A DNA stretch of 64,000 bases from Bradyrhizobium erythrophlei. GTDB taxonomy: Bacteria; Pseudomonadota; Alphaproteobacteria; Rhizobiales; Xanthobacteraceae. Position numbers and translations under genes: made by a program. The notes beneath the pieces were generated by a model. It searched no databases, had not been told where the DNA came from, and worked only from the letters and a program-made list of their open reading frames with translations. The DNA is taken from NCBI RefSeq assembly GCF_900129425.1, contig NZ_LT670817.1, positions 930,001 to 994,000 on the forward strand. Direction: 5' to 3'. Shown here piece after piece: positions 24,506 through 33,835 of this stretch. Numbering within the stretch: the stretch's first letter is position 1; the number at the start of each line of letters is the position of its first letter.

Positions 24506-27232
24506 TTAGACGGGGAACCTGCGCGCCTGCGCCATCGAAACCGGCTCTCGGGGGCCGGCCTGAACCGCCGCGGGACGGCCACGGCGCGGGAAGAACATCC
24601 GCATCAGGTCGGCGGCCGGCCTTGCCGGACTGAACAAATAACCCTGCATTTCGGTACAGCCGAGCGTGCGCAGCAAATCGCGCTGCGCTTCCGTTTCCAC
24701 GCCTTCCGCCGTCGTGGTGATATTGCGCGCCGCGGCGATGTTGACCACCGCCCGCACAATGGATGAAGATTCAACGATCCCGTCGACGAAGCAGCGGTCG
24801 ATCTTGATCTTGTCGAACGGAAATCGCTGCAGGTAGCTCAGCGAAGAATAGCCGGTGCCGAAATCGTCGAGTGCAATCCGTATGCCCGCCGCCCGAAGCT
24901 GATGCAGGATCGCAAGCGCCGTTTCGTCGTCGCGAATGAGAACAGCTTCTGTAATCTCCAGCTCCAGCCTGCTGGCCGAGAGTCCGGACGTCGCAAGAGC
25001 CGCGACGACCTTAAGCGCAAAGGTATCGTGCTTGAACTGGACCGGCGAAACGTTGACCGCCACTTTGATGTCGTCAGGCCATGTCGCGGCCTCCACACAC
25101 GCGGTTGTCAGCACCCATTCGCCAAGCTGATTGATCAGGCCCGTCTCTTCCGCAACGGGGATGAACTCGGATGGCGGGATCATGCCGCGCTCGGGATGCC
25201 GCCAGCGCAGCAAAGCTTCGCAGCCGGTGATCTTGTTGTCGCGCAGGCTGACGCAGGGCTGGTAGTGCACTTCCAACCCGCCGTCGGCGAGTGCCTGTCG
25301 CAGATCCATCTCCAGTTCACGGCGCGCCTTCACGCGCGCGTCCATCTCCGGTTCGAAGAAGCGATAGGTTCGGCGGCCGGCGGCCTTGGCGGCATACATC
25401 GCGAGGTCCGCATTCTTCAGAAGCTGATCGAGTTCGCCGCCATGCTGCGGCGCCAGCGCAACGCCGATGCTGGCGTCGGTCGTGACCTGGTGGCCGAGAC
25501 ATTCATAAGGCTCGCGGATGGCCCGGTAGATTTGTGTCACGAGGTCGGCGACATCCTGGCGGCTTTTGACCGCGGTCAGCACGATGGCGAATTCATCGCC
25601 GCCCAGCCGGACGACGAAATCGGACGCCGTGATACAATTGACAAGGCTCACGGCGACGGATCTCAGGAGTTCGTCGCCGATCAGGTGTCCGAGCGTATCG
25701 TTGACGCTTTTGAATTCGTCGATGTCGATATAGAGCACCGCCAGTTGCTCGCCTTGCCGGATCCGCGCGAGTTCGTGTTTGAGCCGTTCGTGGAACAGCA
25801 CGCGGTTGGGCAGATCGGTCAACGCGTCGTAGTGCGCGAGATGCCTGATGCGCTCCTCGGTGTTCCTGCGCTCGGTGATATCCTCCAATGTCGCCACCCA
25901 TCCGCCATCCGGGAGCGGTCGGTACAACACCTGGATCGAGCACCCGTCTGGCGACTCCAGGATTGCCTGAAATACTTCTCCTTGCGCCATTTTCCGCACG
26001 AGAGTTCCGCAATACTCCTCGACGTCGCCCTTGAACGATCCAATGGCCTTGCGGTGGTACAGCAGCTGGTAAATGGTGCAGCCCGGCTTCACCACATCGG
26101 TGGATACGCCGAACATCTCGACATAGCGCTGGTTGCAGACCACCAACCGCTGCGACGAGTCGAACAGCAGCAGTCCTTGCGTCATGTTGTTGAGCGCGGT
26201 GTCGAGGCGCTGCTTTTCAAACCGATGCTGCTGCAACAGCTTTCGAACGATAAGAAACAGCATCGCGACGATGATCAGCACGGACAGGGCCGCAACCCCG
26301 ATCAGGAACCTGGTCTGCTGCTGCCAATCGGCCAAAGCTGCCGCTACGGTTGTCGTCGCAATGATGGAAATCGGAAACTTGCCCAGGGCGCGAGCCGCGG
26401 CCAGACGCTCAAGGCCGTCAATGGGGCTGGTCAGACGCAACGTCCCATGATCGGTCTTCGATAGAATTTTTTGATGGACCATGCCGGTTCCGAAATTACG
26501 CCCGATCATATCGTCGACATGAGGATAGCGGGCCAGTAACGTTCCATCCCGATGGTACATGGAAATGGCGGTACTCTCCCCGAGAGCCACGCTCGCGAAG
26601 TATTTTTCGAAGGTTGCCGGCGTAATGCCCCTTGTGAGCAGCCCCAGAAACTCTCCGTGCGGGCCGCTCACCTTACGGGCGATGATGGTGGCCCAGGCCC
26701 GGGTGAAACGGCTCTGCACCAGTTCGACCAGAACCGGCGTGGCCGCCGTTCCCGATTTGAGGGCGTTGAAGTAGGCTCGATCGGAAACGTTGACCTTCGG
26801 AGCCGGCCAGCTTTCGGACGAATTGATCAGCACTCCCTCCGAATCGAACACATTTATGCCGGCGACGTCGGAGTATCCTCCGACTCTGCTTCTTAGCATT
26901 TCGTGCCATTCAAGAGTGGCCATCCGCTCCCTGAAAATATCGGGTGAGCTAATTCCGGCCAGCCTGATTTGCGCGACCACGTCAATTTGAATGACCGTGA
27001 AATCCTCGATTTGCTGATCGAAATGGCGCGCCAGCAGCAGCACCGCATTTGCCAACTCGCGCTCGCTGCTATTCAGCGACCGCTCGCGGAAATTGCCCAC
27101 CATGACGGCGGTCCCGATCGCGATCGCGGCGATCAGCAGCCCACCACTAAGCACAAGCCAGCGGATCGGACTTCCCAGAACCGGCAGTCTAAGATCGGGC
27201 AAGGAAACTCGGTTAGCCTTCATTCGGTCCAT
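24506..27232 (-). CDS. Membrane receptor with PAS, GGDEF and EAL domains (c-di-GMP turnover)
   Basis: 908 residues. Two membrane helices (about 24-47 and 309-334) bracket a periplasmic PDC/Cache-like sensor with FxxR and YF-type elements (VSDRAYFNALKSGT). A cytosolic PAS domain follows (about 345-460), then a GGDEF domain with an intact active site (VRLGGDEFAIVL, near 550) and an EAL domain with its catalytic set: EALLRW, NVSPVQF, ELEITE, DDFGTGYSSL, IKID, EGVE and MQGYLFSPA. Both cyclase and phosphodiesterase activities are thus possible, set by the periplasmic ligand. ATG 27232 lacks a clear ribosome site; ATG 27223 and TTG 27238 are in frame. No partner effector is adjacent. Confidence 0.92.
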   Translation of the reverse strand: MDRMKANRVSLPDLRLPVLGSPIRWLVLSGGLLIAAIAIGTAVMVGNFRERSLNSSERELANAVLLLARHFDQQIEDFTVIQIDVVAQIRLAGISSPDIFRERMATLEWHEMLRSRVGGYSDVAGINVFDSEGVLINSSESWPAPKVNVSDRAYFNALKSGTAATPVLVELVQSRFTRAWATIIARKVSGPHGEFLGLLTRGITPATFEKYFASVALGESTAISMYHRDGTLLARYPHVDDMIGRNFGTGMVHQKILSKTDHGTLRLTSPIDGLERLAAARALGKFPISIIATTTVAAALADWQQQTRFLIGVAALSVLIIVAMLFLIVRKLLQQHRFEKQRLDTALNNMTQGLLLFDSSQRLVVCNQRYVEMFGVSTDVVKPGCTIYQLLYHRKAIGSFKGDVEEYCGTLVRKMAQGEVFQAILESPDGCSIQVLYRPLPDGGWVATLEDITERRNTEERIRHLAHYDALTDLPNRVLFHERLKHELARIRQGEQLAVLYIDIDEFKSVNDTLGHLIGDELLRSVAVSLVNCITASDFVVRLGGDEFAIVLTAVKSRQDVADLVTQIYRAIREPYECLGHQVTTDASIGVALAPQHGGELDQLLKNADLAMYAAKAAGRRTYRFFEPEMDARVKARRELEMDLRQALADGGLEVHYQPCVSLRDNKITGCEALLRWRHPERGMIPPSEFIPVAEETGLINQLGEWVLTTACVEAATWPDDIKVAVNVSPVQFKHDTFALKVVAALATSGLSASRLELEITEAVLIRDDETALAILHQLRAAGIRIALDDFGTGYSSLSYLQRFPFDKIKIDRCFVDGIVESSSIVRAVVNIAAARNITTTAEGVETEAQRDLLRTLGCTEMQGYLFSPARPAADLMRMFFPRRGRPAAVQAGPREPVSMAQARRFPV

Positions 27233-27438
27233 CGCCAAAGCGGAATGTTGCCCGTTACAAGAGCTCGTCCATACATTGTGCGAATGGAAACGGCGTTAGG
27301 AAGTCCGGTTAACAGGTGGTTACGATCGCCCGAGGGGTTTGCTGAGCCGGGCGAAACCTTGAAGTCTTATGGGTTCATCAAACGACGAACACCGGGAAAA
27401 ATGGTAATCCGCCAATGAGATGCCGACACCGTCCTGCC

Positions 27439-27468
27439 AAAAAAGCCCCGCACTTGCGGGGCTTTTTT
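27439..27468 (-). terminator. Intrinsic terminator of the small secreted protein gene
   Basis: AAAAAAGCCCCGCACTTGCG followed by GGGCTTTTTT: a perfect GC-rich stem with A and T tracts on both sides, so it can act on either strand. It begins 11 bases after the stop of the minus-strand gene at 27479. Confidence 0.85.
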
Positions 27469-27478
27469 CTTTAACGCC

Positions 27479-27781
27479 TTACCTGCTGAGGCCGGAGCCT
27501 GGACCAGTCGGAGTTAACGTCGATCCGCTCGGCGAAGGCCTGGCGCCTACCGTGCTGCCCGACGGATTCCTGGAGTTGTAAGGGGCCGGGGTCGGCGCGC
27601 TGTTCAGCGTCCCGGCCGCGTTTCCCGTCGTGGTTCCGCCCATCGACGAGCCTGTCGTCGTGCCGGCTGTCGCGGGGCCTGCGGTAGAACTTCCGCCTGC
27701 AGAACCTCCACTGCTTTGTGCAAGTGCAAACGTGCTCGAAAGCGCGAACACGCCGGCTAGTGCGATTGTCGTCAGTTTCAT
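27479..27781 (-). CDS. Small secreted Gly/Ser/Thr-rich protein
   Basis: 100 residues: a signal peptide (MKLTTIALAGVFALSSTFALAQ, cleaved after ALA or AQ) and a low-complexity mature part of Ser, Gly, Thr and Pro with TTG/GST repeats. ATG 27781 has AAGGAAAC at proper spacing; a longer frame to 27910 would overlap the opgC end. It is probably disordered, in the periplasm or outside the cell. It lies 88 bases after opgC and is closed by a strong terminator, so it may be the last gene of that unit or carry its own promoter. Confidence 0.75.
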   Translation of the reverse strand: MKLTTIALAGVFALSSTFALAQSSGGSAGGSSTAGPATAGTTTGSSMGGTTTGNAAGTLNSAPTPAPYNSRNPSGSTVGARPSPSGSTLTPTGPGSGLSR

Positions 27782-27869
27782 GATCGTTTCCTTTCTCGGA
27801 TGACCACCGGATAAATCGCAGCGTTGTCTTATGTTCCGGTTCGCCATGTCAGCGCGCCATATCGTGAAC

Positions 27870-29018
27870 TCATACAGGAGCGTCAACGGAGGCGATGCGA
27901 AGCGGGTCATCCTGTCGCTTGGACCATGAGATATAGTAGGCGACGAGGGTCATGATGGAGACGCCCGCCGCGCTCACGAAAATCTGAGCAGTCAGGGAGC
28001 CCGAACCTATCATCAAGGCAAAATGGCCGACAAACGAGAGTAAGACCCCGGTGCAAAATACGGCGAGCGATTGCTGGCCGCATGTGATGACCGGCTTGAA
28101 GATCGGCCATTCCAGCCTACGCCAGTCCTTCGATACATGTCGCGTCACAAAGAATGCGATGACGATGAAATGCAAAACCCGATACGGGGCGAGATTTGTC
28201 CTGTCGTTGGGATTGAACGCGTCGAACAGCCATGTCGGGAACATTTTTCCGAACTCCGGGAAACGCCCCGCCATCGTCATGACGAGAGCAAAAACCAGGT
28301 AGGCGATTCCGAAATAAGGCAGGACCGGCAACCTGAGAACCGCGCGGCATTTGTCGGCCCCGCCGAGCGCGAACCATGCGCCGAACACGAAAAGCAGTTG
28401 CCAGCAAAACGGGTTTAAGTTCCAGCTGCCGTCGGGAAATGCCGGCAAATTCCATTCGGACGCACGCGCGGCGAAATAGAGCGCAACGGATCCGGCCAGC
28501 GTCAGGTCAGGCTTGTGTAACATGGCCCACAGCACCGGCGGAAAGAACGCCATCAACACAACATACAGTTGCAGCACATCGAGGTTGAGCGGCTTGGATA
28601 CCAGGAACAGCCCGTAGGCCAGCGCGTGGATCGGATGCTCGACCAGACCGGTAACATTGAATTCGTAGATGATGTCGGAAACAGCATATCGTGCCGCGAC
28701 ATAGGCGATCGCTGAGATGTAGATCACGAACAGAACGATGTAGGCGGCGTAGAGCTGCCATGCACGCTTGAAGAGCCGGGTTGCTCCGACAAGGTAACCG
28801 CGTTCCAGCATCATTCTTCCGTAGACGATCGACGCGGTATAGCCGGAAATGAATATGAACAGATCCGCGGCGCCGCTGAATCCGTAATTTCTGATCGTGA
28901 TCCAGTTCACAACATCATTGGGGATGTGATCCAGAAAGATAAACCAGTTCGCAATTCCGCGAAACAGATCAAGCCGGACATCGCGCCCATGCGTTGCGAG
29001 AATAGCTCTGGTGTCCAT
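27870..29018 (-). CDS. opgC: OpgC-type glucan succinyltransferase/acyltransferase membrane protein
   Basis: 382 residues with about ten membrane helices and an N-terminal RDVRLDLFRGIANWFIFLDHI motif, the signature of the OpgC family within the acyltransferase-3-like fold (conserved Arg-Asp-x-Arg and a His in the first helix). Family members add succinyl groups to osmoregulated periplasmic glucans, or act in related glucan modification. ATG 29018 gives normal family length; an upstream extension to 29177 is unsupported, and no good ribosome site is seen at either. No glucan synthase gene (opgGH or ndv) lies in the window. Confidence 0.85.
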   Translation of the reverse strand: MDTRAILATHGRDVRLDLFRGIANWFIFLDHIPNDVVNWITIRNYGFSGAADLFIFISGYTASIVYGRMMLERGYLVGATRLFKRAWQLYAAYIVLFVIYISAIAYVAARYAVSDIIYEFNVTGLVEHPIHALAYGLFLVSKPLNLDVLQLYVVLMAFFPPVLWAMLHKPDLTLAGSVALYFAARASEWNLPAFPDGSWNLNPFCWQLLFVFGAWFALGGADKCRAVLRLPVLPYFGIAYLVFALVMTMAGRFPEFGKMFPTWLFDAFNPNDRTNLAPYRVLHFIVIAFFVTRHVSKDWRRLEWPIFKPVITCGQQSLAVFCTGVLLSFVGHFALMIGSGSLTAQIFVSAAGVSIMTLVAYYISWSKRQDDPLRIASVDAPV

Positions 29019-29295
29019 AGAGGCGGTTCGGGTGTGGATTTCGAAAGGCGTCGTCAGAATCAACGAAGCAACAGCGGGAGTCGTAGTGCATACGCGCTCG
29101 CAACCCCAATAGACTTTACGTGATGGACCTGACGGACACGGGTCCAGGCGGACAACCTGTCGGCGATGCCATCGCAATCATGCCGGCCGGTTTTGCGGCG
29201 GCCATGGCAATCGAAACGACGGCTGCAACGCAGCCGCTAATTTTCTGAACGGCTGTTCAGGCGTGAAAAACATCACACATCGATGTCGCGCCGCT

Positions 29296-31056
29296 TCAAG
29301 CCGCGACGACATCCACGTCGCCGACCAGCGCGGACAGCGTTTTCGCGTCAGCAACAGAGCGTACAATCATCACATCTGTACGCCCGCGGATTGCGACTTC
29401 ATGCTCGGGCAAAGCATCGGCCGCCGCAAGGCCGGCGGTCATGCGAATCTCTTCCGAGAAGATCGCTTCACAGGCGAGACTCTTTGTCATGTCCTGCAGC
29501 CTGGCGGCGACATTGACGGCGTCGCCGAGCGCGGTGAACACCATGTGGTCGCGATAGCCGATGTCGCCGATGATCACTTCGCCGCCATGAATGCCGATGC
29601 CGAAGCGGATCGGCTCGTGCAGGTCATGCCTGAGAAATTGGTTCAACTCCTCGACATTGACGGCGATCATGGCGACCGCCCGCAGCGCCTGGCGGCAGGC
29701 GGTTTGCGGATTGGTCGCGAGCCCGAACAGCGCCAATTGTCCGTCGCCGACGAACTGGTTGGGCTGGCCGCCGCACTCGATCACGGCCTGCGACACCGCG
29801 CCCAGGAAGCGATTGACGATGAATACGGTATCGAACGGCAGCCGATGTTCGGCGAGCCTGGTCGATCCACGCATGTCCACGAACATGCTGACCAGATAGC
29901 GCTCCTGGCCGATGCGGTGCGGATGCGACGCGTGCGCGTTTGCCGACATCGCGTGCGGCGTGAAGAGCTGGAAAAAGGAGAGGTCGGTCTCGGGCCTGAG
30001 CTGGCAGGCAAGGCGGATCGACGGGTCGGTCGCACCAACCCGGTTGAGCACGAATGCCTCGCGCTGGGACGGCATTGGCAGCGAGGCACAATCCCCGATC
30101 ACGCGAATGCGGCAGGTGGAGCAGCGTGCGCGGCCGCCGCACACGCTGGCATGCGGGACATTATAGCGCAGGCTTGCCTCAAGCACGCTGAGGCCCTTCG
30201 GTACGCGAACCGTTCGGCCATTGCCGTAGGACAGGGTGATCATGCCGCCGCGGCGCTCGTGCAGGGCGCGCACGCCCCTGGCCAGAAAGACAAATCCGAT
30301 CAGGCCGAGATAGAAGATCAGGAAATAATCCACGATGTTTTCCAGCGTGTCCTGCTCGGCCGGCGTGCCGACCTGATGCGGCGAAAGATTGTCCGCCTTC
30401 CACTCGGCGCTATCGCTGTCGGCAACAACGCTGCGTCCGCCCTGATAGAGACCGAGCAGGGCCAGCGTCGGAACCAGCACCGCTGCCGCCAGCAGAAACG
30501 GTGCCGCGCGTTTGTAGAACGTCTTCATCCGCAGCCAGAAATAAAGGCCGATGCTGCCGTGGATCCAGGCGATGGTCAGCACCGCGAACATCAGCCACAT
30601 TTTGTAGGGCCATACGACCCAGTACGCATAAAACACCTGCGGATAGAGCTTTTCCTGCCCGTAAAGCGCCTCGCCTAGCCGCACGCCGGTAATGTGGGCA
30701 ATGATCAGCGCCGGAATGCTCAGGCCGAGCACCAGTTGAAGCGGCTCGATCGCCTTCCAGCGAAATTGCCGGCGCTGGTAGAGTGCCCAGATCCCGAGAC
30801 CGGCGTGGACCAATGCCGCGGCATAAAACACGATCGCCACGGGGAGAAATTGCCAGAACGCCGTATGGTAGTAGATGCCGGTGGCAAGGGCATCCAACGA
30901 GATGTTGCCGAGCGCATGGTTGAGAAAATGGCTGATCAGATAGGCAAACAGCACCATTCCGCAGACGAGCCGGATCTGCCGGACACCAATGCCGCGGATG
31001 AATTCCGTCAGCCGCTGCCGAGAAAATCGGGCCATGCTGTGCAACCGAACAATCAT
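29296..31056 (-). CDS. Membrane adenylate/guanylate cyclase with cytochrome b-like anchor and 2Fe-2S domain
   Basis: 586 residues. The N-terminal half has six membrane helices with four histidines in helices (SHFLNH, LVHAG, IIAHITG, WIHG), resembling the di-haem quinone-site anchor of fumarate reductase/SdhC. A ferredoxin domain follows, with C-x5-C-x2-C (CGGRARCSTC) and a later Cys in RLACQLRP. The C-terminal class III cyclase has the metal aspartates (FVDMRGST, GDGQLALFG) and the transition-state Asn and Arg (DAVNVAARL), so it should be active. It probably senses the redox state of the quinone pool or respiration and makes cAMP, as reported for the Sinorhizobium CyaC type. ATG 31056 lacks a ribosome site; ATG 31035 is an alternative. 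It is divergent from the glycosyltransferase gene. Confidence 0.9.
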   Translation of the reverse strand: MIVRLHSMARFSRQRLTEFIRGIGVRQIRLVCGMVLFAYLISHFLNHALGNISLDALATGIYYHTAFWQFLPVAIVFYAAALVHAGLGIWALYQRRQFRWKAIEPLQLVLGLSIPALIIAHITGVRLGEALYGQEKLYPQVFYAYWVVWPYKMWLMFAVLTIAWIHGSIGLYFWLRMKTFYKRAAPFLLAAAVLVPTLALLGLYQGGRSVVADSDSAEWKADNLSPHQVGTPAEQDTLENIVDYFLIFYLGLIGFVFLARGVRALHERRGGMITLSYGNGRTVRVPKGLSVLEASLRYNVPHASVCGGRARCSTCRIRVIGDCASLPMPSQREAFVLNRVGATDPSIRLACQLRPETDLSFFQLFTPHAMSANAHASHPHRIGQERYLVSMFVDMRGSTRLAEHRLPFDTVFIVNRFLGAVSQAVIECGGQPNQFVGDGQLALFGLATNPQTACRQALRAVAMIAVNVEELNQFLRHDLHEPIRFGIGIHGGEVIIGDIGYRDHMVFTALGDAVNVAARLQDMTKSLACEAIFSEEIRMTAGLAAADALPEHEVAIRGRTDVMIVRSVADAKTLSALVGDVDVVAA

Positions 31057-31190
31057 CTACAATAGACCGGCGATAGTAGAGTTTAATTCCACCAGTGACC
31101 ACCTTTCCGCGCGCCGACCTGGCGGCTGCCGCGACGCCGCCGAGGACTTGAACACGTTGACACTCCCTGAGGAGTCGGGGAGAAAGCGCC

Positions 31191-32855
31191 GTGACGATCG
31201 CCCCGCCAGACAACAGCGCCCCGAAACCGGACCATTCCGCCTTTCGTCAATGGCTCGCCATTGCGGCGTTGATCGCCGCAATGACAGCCTTGCGGGTGGT
31301 CTACGCAAGCGTGATCGATCTGCGGACCGACGAGGCCTATTACTGGACCTGGTCGAAGGAGAACGTGCTCTCCTTCCTCGATCATCCGCCGATGATTGCG
31401 TGGTTCATTCGTTTCGGCACCGCCATCTTCGGCGACACCAATTTGGGTGTGCGTTTCGCCGGCATCGTCGCGATGCTGATCACCCAGCTGCTGCTCGCCG
31501 ATATCGCCCGGCGCGTGACGCACGACATCCGCGCGGTGGTGCTTGCGTTGCTGATGCCGGAGGCCGCTGTCTATTATGGGCTGCTGATGGCCAAGGTCTC
31601 GCCCGACGTGGCGCTAATTCCGTTTGCGGTCGCGATGCTGTGGGCGCTGGTCCGGCTCAAGGAAAGCGACGATGCGCGCTGGTGGCTGGCCGCCGGCGTG
31701 TTCGCGGGACTGGCGCTGTTGTCGAAATTTACCGCGGTCATGCTGGTTCCGGCGGTAGCGGCCTTCATGCTGGTGCCGGACTGGCGCCGGCGCTGGCTAT
31801 CCAGCCCATACCCCTGGCTGGCGGCGCTGATCGTGGTCGCGTTGTTTCTTCCGGTCCTGATCTGGAATGCCGGGCACGACTGGGCGTCGTTCCGGTTCCA
31901 GTTGGTTCGGGCGACCGCTACCCACGAGATATCGCTTCGCACCGTCGGGGATTTCATCGGCCTGCAGTTTGGGCTGGTCGGATTTGTCCTGCTGCCGGTG
32001 GTGTTGTCGGGCGTGGCCTTGACGGCGTGGCGGGGCTATCGCCGGTTGGACGCCGTCGCCATCCTGCTGTCGACCGCCGTCATCGTTCCCCTCGGTTATT
32101 TCTTCTGGAAATCGCTGACGCTGCGGGTCGGCGATACCTGGCCGATGTTCATGTGGCCGGCCGGATTTGCCGCCGCCGCCATTAACGTCGCAATGTTGCC
32201 GCGCGAGGGCTGGCCGGCATGGATGGTCAAATCGACGGTTTCGTGGGCCAACGCGGCGATTGCTTCCGGGATCGTCACGGTCGTCGTGGTGTTTCTCTAT
32301 TATGTCGTCGCGCCCTGGAATTTCATCGGCCAGACCGATCCGATCGGCGGCGAGGCGGGCTACCAGCAGGTGGCCGACCGGGCGCAGGCCGAATTGCAGA
32401 AAACCGGCGCGACCTGGATCGCCACCACGGACTACCGGACCTACGCCATGCTGCGCTGGTATTTTGGCGATCGCGTGCCGGTGATCCAGATCAACGAGCG
32501 CGGGCGGTATCTCGGTTTTCACGATCCCGGCATGGCTTCAATCAAAGGTCATGCCGGCCTCTACGTCGCGCGGGAGCCGGACAATGCCAATCCGGTGTGG
32601 GCTTCCACCACGGCGATCAGGGAGCCGCTCGAACGGGTCGAACGTCGCTGGCGCGGCACCGTGATGGACACTTATGCGCTGGAAAAGCTGACCGGCTGGA
32701 CCCCTGAGCTTTCGCCGCCGGCGGATTCGCCGCTGTACCGCTGGCGCGTGCTGGCGGGCGAGATTGAGCCGGCCTGGCGTGGCAATGACAGCGGCTTTGC
32801 GGTTGCGGCCTTGATGTGCCATCAGGACGCCCAATCGGAGCAGGGAGGATTCTAG
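31191..32855 (+). CDS. Glycosyltransferase family 39 / ArnT-like membrane protein
   Basis: 554 residues with about ten or more membrane helices and a C-terminal soluble domain. The first periplasmic loop has the acidic catalytic motif LRTDEAYYWTWS and then FLDHPPMIAW, both typical of ArnT/PMT-type (GT-C) enzymes that use polyprenyl-phosphate sugars in the periplasm. The acceptor (lipid A, protein or hopanoid) is unknown. The start is GTG 31191, with GGGGAG upstream. Its stop codon directly abuts the ATG of the Bug receptor gene at 32856. Confidence 0.85.
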   Translation: MTIAPPDNSAPKPDHSAFRQWLAIAALIAAMTALRVVYASVIDLRTDEAYYWTWSKENVLSFLDHPPMIAWFIRFGTAIFGDTNLGVRFAGIVAMLITQLLLADIARRVTHDIRAVVLALLMPEAAVYYGLLMAKVSPDVALIPFAVAMLWALVRLKESDDARWWLAAGVFAGLALLSKFTAVMLVPAVAAFMLVPDWRRRWLSSPYPWLAALIVVALFLPVLIWNAGHDWASFRFQLVRATATHEISLRTVGDFIGLQFGLVGFVLLPVVLSGVALTAWRGYRRLDAVAILLSTAVIVPLGYFFWKSLTLRVGDTWPMFMWPAGFAAAAINVAMLPREGWPAWMVKSTVSWANAAIASGIVTVVVVFLYYVVAPWNFIGQTDPIGGEAGYQQVADRAQAELQKTGATWIATTDYRTYAMLRWYFGDRVPVIQINERGRYLGFHDPGMASIKGHAGLYVAREPDNANPVWASTTAIREPLERVERRWRGTVMDTYALEKLTGWTPELSPPADSPLYRWRVLAGEIEPAWRGNDSGFAVAALMCHQDAQSEQGGF

Positions 32856-33833
32856 ATGTTGTTTCGGACGGCTACATTGGTGGCGCTGTCGCTTTGGCCG
32901 TGCGCCCTGCCGGCGTCGGCGGGCAATTACCCCGACCACGCGATCAAAATGATCGTGCCGTTCGCCGCCGGCGGCGGCACCGACGTGCTGGCGCGCATCA
33001 TCGCGCAGAACCTCAACAGCAAATGGGGCCAGCCGGTCGTGGTGGAAAATCAGCCGGGCGCCTCGGGTGCGCTCGGCACAAGGTACGCCATGAAGGCTGT
33101 GCCCGACGGCTACACCTTGCTGATGGCATCGACCGGCGCGCTGATGGCGGTTTCCGCCGGCGCCGACGGCGACGGTCCGTTCGACGTCAACAAGTACCTG
33201 TCTCCGATCGTCGTCGCCGCGGCGCCGCCCTATCTGCTGGTTGCCAGCCCGACGCTGCCGGTCAACTCGACCGCCGATCTGATCAAATACGCCAAACAAA
33301 AGCCTGACGGATTGACGTTCGGCTCCTCCGGCGTTGGTGCTGCGTCGCATCTGTCCGGTCTGCTGTTCGCGAGCGAGACCGGCATCAAGATGCTGCACAT
33401 TCCCTACAAGGGAACCGGTCCTGCCGTGACCGATCTGCTCGGCGGCCGCATCGACATGATGTTCGCGCCGGGTCCGGTGGTGCAGCAACTCGTGGCGTCG
33501 GGCCAGTTGAAAGCGCTCGGCGTGACCGACACCAAACGATCCAAATTCTATCCCGACGTCCCGCCGGTCGCCGACGCCGTGCCCGGCTACGAATCGGTGG
33601 GCTGGTTCGGGCTGCTGGCGCCGCCGCATACGCCGCCCGAGATCGTCAAACAGCTCAACGAGGTCATCGTCGCGGCGATGCAGACGCAGGAGTTTCGCGA
33701 CCATCTGGCGACGCTGGGCGCCGAACCGAAGCCGCAAACGCCGGAAGAATTCGGCCGCTACATCAATGCCGACGTCGCCAAATGGAGCAAGCTTGTGAAA
33801 GACAACGACGTGCAATTACCGGGAGGAAAGTGA
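32856..33833 (+). CDS. Bug-type (TctC) periplasmic substrate-binding protein
   Basis: 325 residues: a signal peptide (cut near ASA-GNYPD), then the Bug fold with IKMIVPFAAGGGTDVLARI, VENQPGA and the FGSSGVGAASHL segment. These receptors bind carboxylates such as tricarboxylates or aromatic acids, and most have lost their TctA/TctB permease genes, as here. The ATG begins immediately after the stop of the glycosyltransferase gene, with GGGAGG upstream. The next gene, an FAH-family hydrolase, starts three bases after its stop. The receptor and hydrolase probably handle the same carboxylate. Confidence 0.92.
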   Translation: MLFRTATLVALSLWPCALPASAGNYPDHAIKMIVPFAAGGGTDVLARIIAQNLNSKWGQPVVVENQPGASGALGTRYAMKAVPDGYTLLMASTGALMAVSAGADGDGPFDVNKYLSPIVVAAAPPYLLVASPTLPVNSTADLIKYAKQKPDGLTFGSSGVGAASHLSGLLFASETGIKMLHIPYKGTGPAVTDLLGGRIDMMFAPGPVVQQLVASGQLKALGVTDTKRSKFYPDVPPVADAVPGYESVGWFGLLAPPHTPPEIVKQLNEVIVAAMQTQEFRDHLATLGAEPKPQTPEEFGRYINADVAKWSKLVKDNDVQLPGGK

Positions 33834-33835
33834 AT

